Source: Acidobacteriota bacterium (GTDB lineage Bacteria; Acidobacteriota; Terriglobia; Acidiferrales; UBA7541). Taken from it: a DNA stretch of 64,000 nucleotides. This document shows positions 28,093 to 36,543 of the stretch, piece by piece (the first letter of the stretch is position 1; the number at the start of each line of letters is the position of its first letter). Location: positions 1 to 64,000 of the forward strand of contig QHYZ01000067.1 in assembly GCA_003225295.1 (NCBI GenBank). The letters are read 5' to 3'. The notes under the pieces were generated by a model. It ran no database searches. It was not told the DNA's origin and saw only the letters and a program-made list of their open reading frames with translations. The position numbers and the translations under genes are program-made.

Positions 28093-28157
28093 CAGTACGA
28101 GAGTACTGTAACGAAAGGTTACAAATTGCGCCGCCGCCTCAGTACTCGCGGTAGTAC
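28093..28157. repeat. three small inverted repeats between boxD and the pilin operon
   Basis: Three adjacent stem-loops lie in 65 bases. They are CAGTAC-GAGA-GTACTG (28093-28108, GNRA-type loop), GTAAC-GAAAG-GTTAC (28108-28122) and GTACT-CGCGGT-AGTAC (28142-28157). They follow the stop of boxD on the minus strand and precede fimT, so they may end the boxD transcript, although no T-run follows. The AGTAC core recurs in the first and third repeats, which could equally be protein-binding sites. Confidence 0.4.
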
Positions 28158-28175
28158 ATGATGATTATCAATCGA

Positions 28176-29750
28176 TTAGCATAAGGAAGCGGCGTCGACG
28201 CACCATTCCGACAATTGCGTGATGCCAGCGGCCGGTCCCTGCACGACGAAACGGCGATGGTAAAGCAACAAGGCGCGCAATCCGGCGAGTTCCTCACCTC
28301 CTCCAGCCCTTCCCGGACCGCCGTGCAGACAACTGGGCACCACGTTGCCGTGGCCGGTGTGCTCCTGGCCAACGTTCGAATCCACGACTAACACTCTTCC
28401 ATGGAGGTCGCCGATACCAAGCACGGTGTCGCGGGTGAAATTCGCATCGTTCGAAAAGACCGAGGCAACCAGTGAACCTAGCCCTCGCCGGGTGATGGCG
28501 ATGAGTTCCTCGCGAGTGTCATAAGCCACGAGCGTGGCCACCGGGCCGAAAACCTCGAGGTCATGCACATATTTTGCAGCAAGTCCATTCTTCGAGGAGA
28601 GAAGCGCCGGTTGCACAAAGGCGGACTTATGCCGATCGGCATCGAGCGGCTGGAAATTCTTGTCACCGCCGAAGAGGACCTCCGATTCTTCCTTCAACTT
28701 GGCCAGCCCTTCCAGGCAGGAGGACTGCTGCGCTTTGTTCACGACCGGCCCTACCTTTACTTCGGAGTTCCGCGGATTGCCGACTTTCATGGAACTCAAA
28801 CTTGCCGTCACGGCCTCGCCAAAGGCTTTGAGCAGTTCGCGTGGAACCAGGACGCGCCGGATGGTCGTGCATTTCTGACCGGCTTTCAGGGTCATTTCGC
28901 GGACCACCTCTTTCACTAGCAGGTCGAACAAGTCCGTGCCGGAAGCCACATCCGGCCCGAGAATCGCGCAGTTAAGGCTATCCGCTTCGATGTTCACGCG
29001 AACGGAACGGCGGAGGACGTTGGCATGGGAGCGAATGCGCGCAGCGGTATCGGCCGAGCCCGTAAAACAAACGATGTCCTCTTCTCGAACGTGGCCCAAC
29101 AGTTCGCGAGCGGAGCCGCAGATGATGGAAATCGCACCCGGCGGCAAAATACCCGCCTTTACGATATCTTCCACCATCCGGTGCGTCAGCCAAGCCGTGG
29201 GGGAAGCTGGCTTCACCACGATAGGGACGCCGGAGAGCAGCGCAGGCGCAGCCTTCTCGCAGAAACCCCAGGCGGGAAAGTTGAATGCATTGATGAAGAC
29301 TGCAACGCCCTTGGTGGGCATCAGAAAATGCTGCCCGACAAACGTATTGCTCTTCGAGAGCGCCACCAGGGCGCCTTCCTTCAGCATTTTTCCTTCTGCC
29401 AGGGCTCGCCCGATTTTCGCGTAGTACTTCATGGTGTAAATGGCACCGTCCACATCAAACGAAGCATCCGCCGGGGTAGCGCCCAGGTTGACGAGAGAGA
29501 GCCGAAAGTATTCGTCACGATTTGCAGCCAGGGCCTCGGCGATCTTGGCCAGCAGATCCGCCCTTTGGGTATAGGTTAGCTGCCGGAGCGCAGGTCCGCC
29601 GTGAGCGCGTGCAAACTGAAGAGCTGCCTCCAGATCCATGCCCTCTGAAGAGATGCTCACCAGCTCGTCTCCAGTCACTGGATCGACGAGCAGTTCTCCG
29701 CTGCCTAGGCCTTCACCCCACCGGCCAGAAACATAGTTAGGTAGCCTCAT
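28176..29750 (-). CDS. boxD: 3,4-dehydroadipyl-CoA semialdehyde dehydrogenase (BoxD-type aldehyde dehydrogenase)
   Basis: 524 residues from ATG 29750 with GGGAGG upstream; the open frame before it is spurious. It belongs to the aldehyde dehydrogenase branch related to the PaaZ N-terminal domain: NAFNFPAWGFCEKAAPALLSG, catalytic Cys in LKAGQKCTTIRRVLVP, and the C-terminal VPSCLHGGPGRAGGGEELAG typical of BoxD/PaaZ. In the box pathway it oxidises the semialdehyde released by BoxC to the dicarboxylic acyl-CoA. It is divergent from boxR, boxC and boxB across a control region holding a palindromic operator. Confidence 0.88.
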   Translation of the reverse strand: MRLPNYVSGRWGEGLGSGELLVDPVTGDELVSISSEGMDLEAALQFARAHGGPALRQLTYTQRADLLAKIAEALAANRDEYFRLSLVNLGATPADASFDVDGAIYTMKYYAKIGRALAEGKMLKEGALVALSKSNTFVGQHFLMPTKGVAVFINAFNFPAWGFCEKAAPALLSGVPIVVKPASPTAWLTHRMVEDIVKAGILPPGAISIICGSARELLGHVREEDIVCFTGSADTAARIRSHANVLRRSVRVNIEADSLNCAILGPDVASGTDLFDLLVKEVVREMTLKAGQKCTTIRRVLVPRELLKAFGEAVTASLSSMKVGNPRNSEVKVGPVVNKAQQSSCLEGLAKLKEESEVLFGGDKNFQPLDADRHKSAFVQPALLSSKNGLAAKYVHDLEVFGPVATLVAYDTREELIAITRRGLGSLVASVFSNDANFTRDTVLGIGDLHGRVLVVDSNVGQEHTGHGNVVPSCLHGGPGRAGGGEELAGLRALLLYHRRFVVQGPAAGITQLSEWCVDAASLC

Positions 29751-29975
29751 TTGCCAACCTCCCCGGTCCCAGGCCCGAGAGACTCGAAAACCGTGAACAG
29801 GCAACCAACTTGGAATAATACTGCATATCCCTACAAAATTGAAAACTACCTCCTTCCTCAATGCTAGCCGTAATGCGATCTCGAATGACAATGAAAACAA
29901 ATGTCTTAAATACGATCGAGCTGGCCCAGACCCCGGTTGAGGCTTGCTGGATGTCGGGCCAGTGCTACATCCCTC

Positions 29976-30032
29976 TTGACCGTCCGGTGCTCGCATGTAT
30001 TATAATGCATACTTCACTCCTGAAGGCATGCA
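29976..30032 (+). promoter_or_regulatory. boxR promoter with BzdR/BoxR-like TGCA palindrome
   Basis: TTGACC at 29976-29981 and TATTAT at 29998-30003 (16-base spacing) form a good sigma70 promoter reading into boxR. Overlapping its 3' edge is the inverted repeat TGCAT-A-CTTCA, four-base centre, TGAAG-GC-ATGCA (30006-30032). Known BzdR operators are built from TGCA boxes, so this is a strong candidate autoregulatory site. Its right arm contains the ATG at 30028, so the transcript would have almost no leader. A lone TGCATA half-site lies at 29822-29827, nearer boxD. Confidence 0.6.
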
Positions 30033-30933
30033 CACTCACACCCATTCCAAAGTTGCCAGTCTAGATCGGGTGACGCCGAGTGCGGATGGGGATTTCCTGC
30101 TTTTTCTCGGCAAGCGCGTTCGCCAGCTACGCCACCTAGGAGGGATGACCCGCAAGATGGTGGCGCGGGAAGCGGATGTGTCTGAACGCCACCTGGCGCA
30201 GCTCGAATCGGGCGAGGGAAATGTATCGATCGTGCTGCTGCGCAGGATTGCCAGCGCACTCGATGTTTCTCTTGTCGAGTTGTTCGCTCCGGAGGTTCGA
30301 GAGCCGGGCGAAAAACACTTAATTCAGCGATTTCTCGAACGCCTCCCCAATCATCGCCTGGAAGACGTGGTGTTCCGGCTGATGCGTGACTTCAGTCCCG
30401 GAGAAAAGTCGCGTCGGAAGCGCATCGCGCTGATTGGGTTGCGCGGAGCCGGCAAGTCTACGCTGGGATCCAAACTGGCGTCTGAGAAGCGCGTCCCCTT
30501 CATCGAACTGGATGGTGAAATTGAGAAGGATACGGGAATGCCGCTCGGAGAAATATTCTCGCTCTACGGGCAATCCGGCTATCGAGCGATTGAGCGGCGC
30601 ACGCTGACGAGAGTGCTTGCGGAGCATGAGTGCGCAGTGCTGTCGGTGGGAGGAGGCGTGGTATCTGAAAAGGAGACTTTTGACTACCTGGTCTCGCATT
30701 GCTACACCATTTGGATAAAAGCGCAGCCGGAGGAGCACATGTCACGGGTGCTGGAGCAGGGGGATTTTCGCGCCATGGCCGGAAATGACCAGGCCATGGA
30801 AGACTTGCGACGGATCCTGGAGGCCCGGGAACCGCTCTACCGGCAAGCGGATATGGAGCTCGACACATCGGGCAGTTCCGTGGAAGCTAGTTTTTCGAGA
30901 CTCAAAACAACATTGCAGGCTAATTTCGAGTAG
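30028..30933 (+). CDS. boxR: benzoyl-CoA-responsive regulator (XRE helix-turn-helix plus shikimate-kinase-like domain)
   Basis: 301 residues from ATG 30028, close to the roughly 298 of BzdR. An in-frame ATG at 29995 lies upstream of the -10 box and is not used in this model. Residues about 29-84 are an XRE helix-turn-helix (MTRKMVAREADVSERHLAQLE). The C-terminal domain is shikimate-kinase-like with Walker A GLRGAGKST at 137-145 and FIELDGEIEKDTG. In BzdR/BoxR this domain senses benzoyl-CoA and releases DNA (family knowledge). It starts the boxR-boxC-boxB transcript, nine bases before boxC, and faces boxD. Confidence 0.92.
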   Translation: MHTHTHSKVASLDRVTPSADGDFLLFLGKRVRQLRHLGGMTRKMVAREADVSERHLAQLESGEGNVSIVLLRRIASALDVSLVELFAPEVREPGEKHLIQRFLERLPNHRLEDVVFRLMRDFSPGEKSRRKRIALIGLRGAGKSTLGSKLASEKRVPFIELDGEIEKDTGMPLGEIFSLYGQSGYRAIERRTLTRVLAEHECAVLSVGGGVVSEKETFDYLVSHCYTIWIKAQPEEHMSRVLEQGDFRAMAGNDQAMEDLRRILEAREPLYRQADMELDTSGSSVEASFSRLKTTLQANFE

Positions 30934-30942
30934 GAGGATCTC

Positions 30943-32625
30943 GTGGACGTTGTCGCGACGCAAGAATCCCAGGGAAAGATGGAAGCGGTGGACTTCCAAA
31001 CAGATCCTTCGCGCTACAAACACTGGCGGCTCTCCTTCGATGCTCCCGTGGCCACGCTGACCATGGATGTGGCTGAGGACGGTGGGATCCGCCCGGGGTA
31101 CAAATTGAAACTGAATTCTTACGATCTCGGAGTGGACATTGAGCTGCATGACGCGCTGCAGCGCATTCGATTTGAACATCCGGAGATTCGTTCGGTCATC
31201 ATCACCAGCGCCAAGAACCGCATTTTTTGTTCCGGGGCCAACATCTACATGCTTGGGCTTTCCTCGCATGCCTGGAAAGTGAATTTCTGCAAGTTCACAA
31301 ACGAAACACGCAATGGGATCGAGGATGCCAGCGCGCATTCCGGTCTCAAATTCCTGGCCGCCTGTAACGGAACAACGGCTGGCGGAGGGTACGAGCTGGC
31401 GCTCGCTTGCGATGAAATCATTCTGGTTGACGACCGCTCCTCCGCGGTTAGCTTGCCGGAGCTTCCGTTGCTGGGCGTTCTGCCGGGAACGGGTGGGCTG
31501 ACGCGTGTGACCGACAAGCGCAAAGTTCGCAGAGACCAGGCCGACATGTTCTGCACGAATCCGGACGGCGTCCGGGGGCAAAGAGCGAAGGATTGGCGGC
31601 TCGTCGACGAGGCCATCAAACCCCAGCAGTTTGCCGAGCATGTGAAGCAGCGCGCCCTGAAGCTCGCGGGGCAGAGCGACCGACCTCCGAACGCCAAGGG
31701 AGTGGTGCTTACGCCCTTGAAGCGATCGGTCGATGAAGCGGGACTGCATTACCATCACCTGGATGTCGCATGGGATCGCCATGCGCGCACCGCAACATTT
31801 AGGGTGCGCGGTCCGGGCTCCGTCGCCGAAGACAGTTTGGAAAAGGTGCTGGCTGCCGGAGCGAACTGGTGGCCGCTAGAAATGGCGCGCGCGCTGGACG
31901 ATGCCATCCTGACTTTGCGCACCGAGGAACTGGACTTAGGCTTGTGGATTTTCAAAACGGCGGGGAATCCCGACACTGTTCTGGCCGTCGACGAACTCAT
32001 TTTAAAGCACCAAGACAATTGGTTCGTTCGCGAGGTGCTGGGAATGATGCGGCGGACGTTCGCGCGGATCGACGTCACCTCCCGTTCCATTTATGCCATT
32101 GTCGAGCCGGGTTCCTGCTTTGCCGGAACACTGCTCGAATTGGCGCTCGCTGCCGACCGCATCTACATGCGCGACACCCAGGAGGGCGAAAACGCGGCCG
32201 CGCTGGCGCTCTCGAAAATGAATTTCGGGCCGCTTCCGATGGTGAATCATCTTTCGCGGGTGGCGGCGCGGTTTTACCGGGATGAGGCGCAAATGGAAGG
32301 ATTGCGCACCGCGATGGGGAAAAAGCTTACCGCTCGCGAGGCCCTCGACGCGGGACTCGTTACCGCCGCACCGGATGATCTCGACTGGGAAGACGAAATT
32401 CGCCAGGCCATGGAGTCCCGCGCCGCGCAATCCCCCGACGCTCTCACCGGGCTCGAGGCGAATCTGCGTTTTGGATCCAGCGAGACGCTGGAAACGCGAG
32501 TTTTTGGCCGCCTTTCGGCTTGGCAGAACTGGATTTTCGTCCGCCCGAACGCCGTTGGCACGAGCGGCGCGCTCAAAGTGTACGGCACGGGCGCACCCGT
32601 AAAATTCAATTGGGAAAGAGTTTAG
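30943..32625 (+). CDS. boxC: 2,3-epoxybenzoyl-CoA dihydrolase
   Basis: 560 residues, the family length, with a GTG start right behind TAGGAGG. BoxC hydrolyses the 2,3-epoxide of benzoyl-CoA, opening the ring to 3,4-dehydroadipyl-CoA semialdehyde and formate. It is an enoyl-CoA-hydratase relative: the first crotonase-like core includes KNRIFCSGANIYML and ACNGTTAGGGYELALACDE, and ELPLLGVLPGTGGLTR follows. A second, degenerate core follows (IVEPGSCFAGTLLELALAADRIYM). Located between boxR and boxB. Confidence 0.95.
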   Translation: MDVVATQESQGKMEAVDFQTDPSRYKHWRLSFDAPVATLTMDVAEDGGIRPGYKLKLNSYDLGVDIELHDALQRIRFEHPEIRSVIITSAKNRIFCSGANIYMLGLSSHAWKVNFCKFTNETRNGIEDASAHSGLKFLAACNGTTAGGGYELALACDEIILVDDRSSAVSLPELPLLGVLPGTGGLTRVTDKRKVRRDQADMFCTNPDGVRGQRAKDWRLVDEAIKPQQFAEHVKQRALKLAGQSDRPPNAKGVVLTPLKRSVDEAGLHYHHLDVAWDRHARTATFRVRGPGSVAEDSLEKVLAAGANWWPLEMARALDDAILTLRTEELDLGLWIFKTAGNPDTVLAVDELILKHQDNWFVREVLGMMRRTFARIDVTSRSIYAIVEPGSCFAGTLLELALAADRIYMRDTQEGENAAALALSKMNFGPLPMVNHLSRVAARFYRDEAQMEGLRTAMGKKLTAREALDAGLVTAAPDDLDWEDEIRQAMESRAAQSPDALTGLEANLRFGSSETLETRVFGRLSAWQNWIFVRPNAVGTSGALKVYGTGAPVKFNWERV

Positions 32626-32663
32626 AAGACCGGCGCGGTTCCGTCCGGCTCCAGGAGATGGCC

Positions 32664-34088
32664 ATGATCAATTACACCGAGAAGATTCCCAATAACGTCG
32701 ATTTGGGCAGAGACCGGATCCTGCAGCGAGCCCTGGAACATTGGCAGCCCGCGTACATGGGCTGGTGGTATGACATGGGACCGAACGAGAGCCACAACTA
32801 CGAGGTGTACCTGCGAACGGCCATCAGCGTGGAACCCGACGGCTGGGCGCAGTTCGGCTACGTGAAGATGCCGGATTACCGCTGGGGAATTTTCCTGCAG
32901 CCGCGTGACGAGAAGCGCGAAGTGAATTTCGGAATTCACAAAGGCCAGGCGGCTTGGCAAGAGGTGCCCGGCGAATACCGCTCGACTCTGCGTCGCGTAA
33001 TTGTCACTCAGGGAGATACCGAACCAGCTTCCGTGGAACAACAGCGAATGCTGGGCACGTCTTGTCCGTCGATGTACGATCTGCGGAACATTTTTCAGGT
33101 GAACGTGGAAGAGGGGCGCCACTTGTGGGCCATGGTGTACTTGTTGCACCGTTACTTCGGACGGGACGGCCGCGAGGAGGCGGAATCTTTGCTCGCGCGG
33201 CGATCCGGAGACGCCGATAATCCGCGCATTCTCGGCGCGTTCAATGAGGCGACGCCGGATTGGCTGGCCTTCTACATGTTCACTTTCTTCACCGACCGGG
33301 ATGGCAAGTTCCAGCTCTGCGCCCTGGCGGAGTCCGGCTTCGATCCCCTAGCGCGAACCTGCCGGTTCATGCTGACCGAGGAAGCACATCATATGTTTGT
33401 CGGCGAGACGGGAGTCAGCCGCATTATTCAGAGGACTTGCGAGGTGATGAAGGAAAACAAGGTCGAAGATCCGGCGGATGTGCGGGCGCTCGGTGTAATT
33501 GACTTACCGACGATCCAGAGATACTTGAACTTTCACTACAGCGTCACGCTCGACCTTTACGGCTCGGATGTTTCCTCGAACGCCGCAAATTATTACACCA
33601 GCGGGCTGAAAGGGCGCTTCCGGGAAACCAAGCTGGATGACGATCACGTGCTGACGGAGGCGGAATACCCCGTTTCTGAAGTTGTGGGCGGTAAGATCAT
33701 CACCAAAAGCGTGCCGGCGTTGACGGCGTTGAACGAGCGCTTACGCGATGACTACATCGATGAGATTGCCGATGGAGTTGGCCGCTGGCAGCGGGTGATT
33801 GATAATGCCGGCATGCCCTTCCGGCTGACCTTGCCGCACAAAGGTTTCCATCGCGAGATCGGCAATTTCGCGGGGCAGTTTATAAGCCCCGATGGAGAAG
33901 TTTTGAGCGAAGAAGCATGGAAGAACCACGAGTTCGAATGGCTCCCGAGCTCCAAGGATTATGCCTATGTCCAGTCGCTGATGAGCGGACGAGTCGTGGA
34001 GCCTGGCAGGTTTGCGAATTGGATTGCTCCGCCGGCGCGCGGGATTAACAATCAACCTCTAAATTTCGAATACGTTCGATTCAATTAG
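32664..34088 (+). CDS. boxB: benzoyl-CoA 2,3-epoxidase, oxygenase component
   Basis: 474 residues from ATG 32664, with AGGAG ahead. BoxB is a class I di-iron enzyme that uses O2 and electrons from BoxA to epoxidise benzoyl-CoA. With this start, the carboxylate and histidine ligands fall at E120, E150, H153, D211, E240 and H243, the same numbering I recall for the Azoarcus enzyme, which supports both the start and the activity. The E240-H243 segment is FMLTEEAHHMFVGETG. No boxA is visible in the window, so the reductase must come from elsewhere. Confidence 0.95.
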   Translation: MINYTEKIPNNVDLGRDRILQRALEHWQPAYMGWWYDMGPNESHNYEVYLRTAISVEPDGWAQFGYVKMPDYRWGIFLQPRDEKREVNFGIHKGQAAWQEVPGEYRSTLRRVIVTQGDTEPASVEQQRMLGTSCPSMYDLRNIFQVNVEEGRHLWAMVYLLHRYFGRDGREEAESLLARRSGDADNPRILGAFNEATPDWLAFYMFTFFTDRDGKFQLCALAESGFDPLARTCRFMLTEEAHHMFVGETGVSRIIQRTCEVMKENKVEDPADVRALGVIDLPTIQRYLNFHYSVTLDLYGSDVSSNAANYYTSGLKGRFRETKLDDDHVLTEAEYPVSEVVGGKIITKSVPALTALNERLRDDYIDEIADGVGRWQRVIDNAGMPFRLTLPHKGFHREIGNFAGQFISPDGEVLSEEAWKNHEFEWLPSSKDYAYVQSLMSGRVVEPGRFANWIAPPARGINNQPLNFEYVRFN

Positions 34089-34131
34089 TCGACCGGGTGA
34101 AGGCCGAAGCTTCGGCGAAGGGCGGCGATCT

Positions 34132-34980
34132 CTGGAACCGATCATAGACATCCATGTCCACATCATGCCGTACCACATGGTGAAACCGTCAGCGCTGGAT
34201 TTGATCAAGCAGGGGCGCAAAGACTACGCCGATGTGGAGCGATACTCGGCCGATCCAAGGGCATTTCTCGCCTTTCTGGACACTCTCGGAGTGGAACGCG
34301 CGGGGCTGATCAACTACGTGGCCCCAAAAATCATCGGATTCACGCCGGAAGTGAATGATTGGAGCGCCAAGTATTGCAGCGTGGCGCCGGATCGTCTTAT
34401 CGCCTTCGGTGGAGTGCTTCCCGGGACGGTACGCGATCCGGGCGCGGAAGTGGATCGCCTGCTAAAGCTCGGGATTCGCGCCATCAAAATGCATCCCTCG
34501 CATCAGGTGCTTTCTCCCAACGATTACATGGACGGCAACCGTGGCCTGGCAGCGGTCTACGAGCGGGCCCAGGCAAACAACCTGCCGATCATGATTCACA
34601 CCGGGACTTCCATCTTCCCAGGCGCGAGAAATCTGCACGCGCAACCGATGCTTTGCGATGATGTGTGCATTGACTATCCCCACCTGGTGGTCATCCTCGC
34701 GCATGGCGGCAGACCGCTGTGGATGAACGAGGCGTTTTTCCTTATTCGCCGTCATAAAAACATGTACATGGATATCTCTGGCATTCCGCCGCAGAAATTG
34801 ATGGAATACTTTCCGCGAATCGAAGACGTGGCAGATAAAGTTTTGTGGGGCACAGACTGGCCCGGGCCGGGTGTTCCAGCGATCAAGGGCAACATAGAGA
34901 AGTTCAACGCTCTGCCCATCGGGGCCGCGGCGAAGCGCAAGATTTTGTACCACAATGCGGCGCGGTTGTTTCCCCGATGA
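34132..34980 (+). CDS. amidohydrolase-2 (ACMSD-like) family metal-dependent hydrolase or decarboxylase
   Basis: The family H-x-H metal motif is encoded as IIDIHVHIMP just before the first in-frame ATG (34165), so translation must begin upstream. The only candidate I find is CTG 34132 (LEPIIDIHVH); no in-frame ATG, GTG or TTG exists there. Later motifs are IMIHTG, VILAHGGRPLW (metal His) and KVLWGTDWPGPG (metal Asp). This branch includes ACMSD-type decarboxylases and ring-derived lactone or acid hydrolases. Lying 43 bases after boxB and followed directly by a CoA ligase, it likely serves the same pathway, but its reaction is unknown. Confidence 0.7.
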   Translation: MEPIIDIHVHIMPYHMVKPSALDLIKQGRKDYADVERYSADPRAFLAFLDTLGVERAGLINYVAPKIIGFTPEVNDWSAKYCSVAPDRLIAFGGVLPGTVRDPGAEVDRLLKLGIRAIKMHPSHQVLSPNDYMDGNRGLAAVYERAQANNLPIMIHTGTSIFPGARNLHAQPMLCDDVCIDYPHLVVILAHGGRPLWMNEAFFLIRRHKNMYMDISGIPPQKLMEYFPRIEDVADKVLWGTDWPGPGVPAIKGNIEKFNALPIGAAAKRKILYHNAARLFPR

Positions 34981-35055
34981 GTGTCTCTTGGTGAGTGTTG
35001 GAGATTCGCCGCCGTTGATTTTGCATCTCCCGGTTCTCGGCAACGAACAAAACTC

Positions 35056-36375
35056 ATGCCATTCTTCGACCAAGCCATCGAAACAGCCCCACGGGAACGG
35101 TTGCAAGCGCTTCAGTTTCAGAAGTTACAAAGACTTCTTGGCCAGGTTTCCGGTCGCAACCGGTTCTACACCAAGAAATGGAACGACGCCGGGATCGTAC
35201 CCGGTAACATCCGGTTATTGTCCGACCTCCAGAAGTTCCCCTTTACATCCAAATGGGAGCTGGTGCGCGCGCAAGAAGAAGCGCCGCCATTTGGCACCAA
35301 TGCGACTTTCCCCGTGGAAGCTTACACGCGCGTTCATCAGACATCCGGAACCACGGGCACCCCGCTGCGGGTCGTGGACACCCCGGAAAGCTGGGAATGG
35401 TGGGGAGACTGTTGGGGACATGTTTTGAAAGCCGCCGGTGTGACGGCAGCGGATCGCGTGTTCCTGGCCTTTTCGTTTGGCCCTTTCATCGGCTTTTGGG
35501 CCACCGTCGAGGGAGCAAGGAAAATAGGCGCGATGGTGATTCCCGGCGGCGGCTGGGATTCCCTCCAGCGCTTGCACATGATGCGCGAACTAGGAGCGAC
35601 CGTGGTGTGCTGCACCCCGACGTATGCGTTGCGGCTCGCGGAGGTTGCCCGCCAGGAACACTTCGACATGCGATCGATTCAGGTTCGCACGCTGATCCAT
35701 GCGGGAGAGCCGGGAGCAAATGTGGCGCGAACAAAGTCGCGCATTGAAAAGGAGTGGAACGCGAAGTGCTTCGATCACGCCGGCGCTTCCGAAGTTGGTG
35801 CTCACAGCTTTGAATGCGAAGTTCAGCCCGGGGGAATTCACCTCATTGAAAGCGAGTTCATCGCTGAAGTGCTCGAGCCGCAAACCGGCGAGGAAGTACC
35901 CTCCGGCGAAGTAGGAGAACTGGTGATCACAAATTTGGGGCGGGCAGGGTTTCCCGTTATCCGCTATCGGACGGGAGATCTAGTGCGCCCAAATTTGTCC
36001 ATGTGCGCTTGCGGGCGTACCTTCGCGCGCTTCGACGGAGGACTGCTGGGCCGGAGCGACGACATGGTGACGATCCGGGGTGTGAACGTGTACCCTACGG
36101 CGATCGAAAACGTAATCCGTCAGTTCGGCAGTGTGAACGAGTTCCAGGTGACCGTGACAACTGTGCACGAGATGCACCACCTCGAGGTGCAAATCGAAGT
36201 TGCATCCGGCAATGATGCTGACGAGGTACGGGCGCACATGGAGCAGGCCATCTACCACGCCCTTTCGCTGCGCGCCACGGTCAAAGTGGCAGCACCGGGC
36301 ACTCTCACCCATTTCGAGATGAAAGCCCGCCGGTTCCGCCGCCTGGATCACCCTTCGGGGAGCCCCTCCTCATAG
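35056..36375 (+). CDS. PaaK-type aryl-CoA ligase
   Basis: 439 residues from ATG 35056; a GTG at 34981 directly after the amidohydrolase stop is also open. This is the phenylacetate-CoA ligase branch of the adenylate-forming family: VHQTSGTTGTPLRVVDT (P-loop), FDHAGASEVG (adenine loop), YRTGDLVRP and the C-terminal LGRSDDMVTIRGVNVYPTAIENVI. Members activate phenylacetate, benzoate, hydroxybenzoates or related aryl acids with ATP and CoA. Within the box/hcr cluster, benzoate, 4-hydroxybenzoate or an aroylacetate are all plausible substrates; sequence alone does not decide. Confidence 0.88.
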   Translation: MPFFDQAIETAPRERLQALQFQKLQRLLGQVSGRNRFYTKKWNDAGIVPGNIRLLSDLQKFPFTSKWELVRAQEEAPPFGTNATFPVEAYTRVHQTSGTTGTPLRVVDTPESWEWWGDCWGHVLKAAGVTAADRVFLAFSFGPFIGFWATVEGARKIGAMVIPGGGWDSLQRLHMMRELGATVVCCTPTYALRLAEVARQEHFDMRSIQVRTLIHAGEPGANVARTKSRIEKEWNAKCFDHAGASEVGAHSFECEVQPGGIHLIESEFIAEVLEPQTGEEVPSGEVGELVITNLGRAGFPVIRYRTGDLVRPNLSMCACGRTFARFDGGLLGRSDDMVTIRGVNVYPTAIENVIRQFGSVNEFQVTVTTVHEMHHLEVQIEVASGNDADEVRAHMEQAIYHALSLRATVKVAAPGTLTHFEMKARRFRRLDHPSGSPSS

Positions 36376-36433
36376 CAGATATTTCGTCAACCTTCCCGAG
36401 AAACATGAGCCGTGCTTGGTCTTGAAGTTTCCT

Positions 36434-36468
36434 GAACAGCCGTTCTATTTCTGAACAATTGTTCAGAA
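36434..36468. promoter_or_regulatory. perfect 20-bp palindrome, probable TetR operator
   Basis: CTGAACAATTGTTCAG with TT/AA flanks forms a perfect 20-base inverted repeat at 36449-36468. A degenerate copy, TGAACAGCCGTTC, lies at 36433-36445, about 18 bases upstream. A TTGACA hexamer at 36473-36478 follows directly, so a bound repressor would block the promoter. The TetR gene starts about 75 bases downstream and precedes hcrCAB, which fits autoregulation plus control of the reductase genes. Confidence 0.65.
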
Positions 36469-36543
36469 CTTATTGACATCAGCGATTTGAAGGCGGACAC
36501 TATGCTGCGGGCTGCCGCTGCAACCGGTCTTGGAGGAAGCCCA

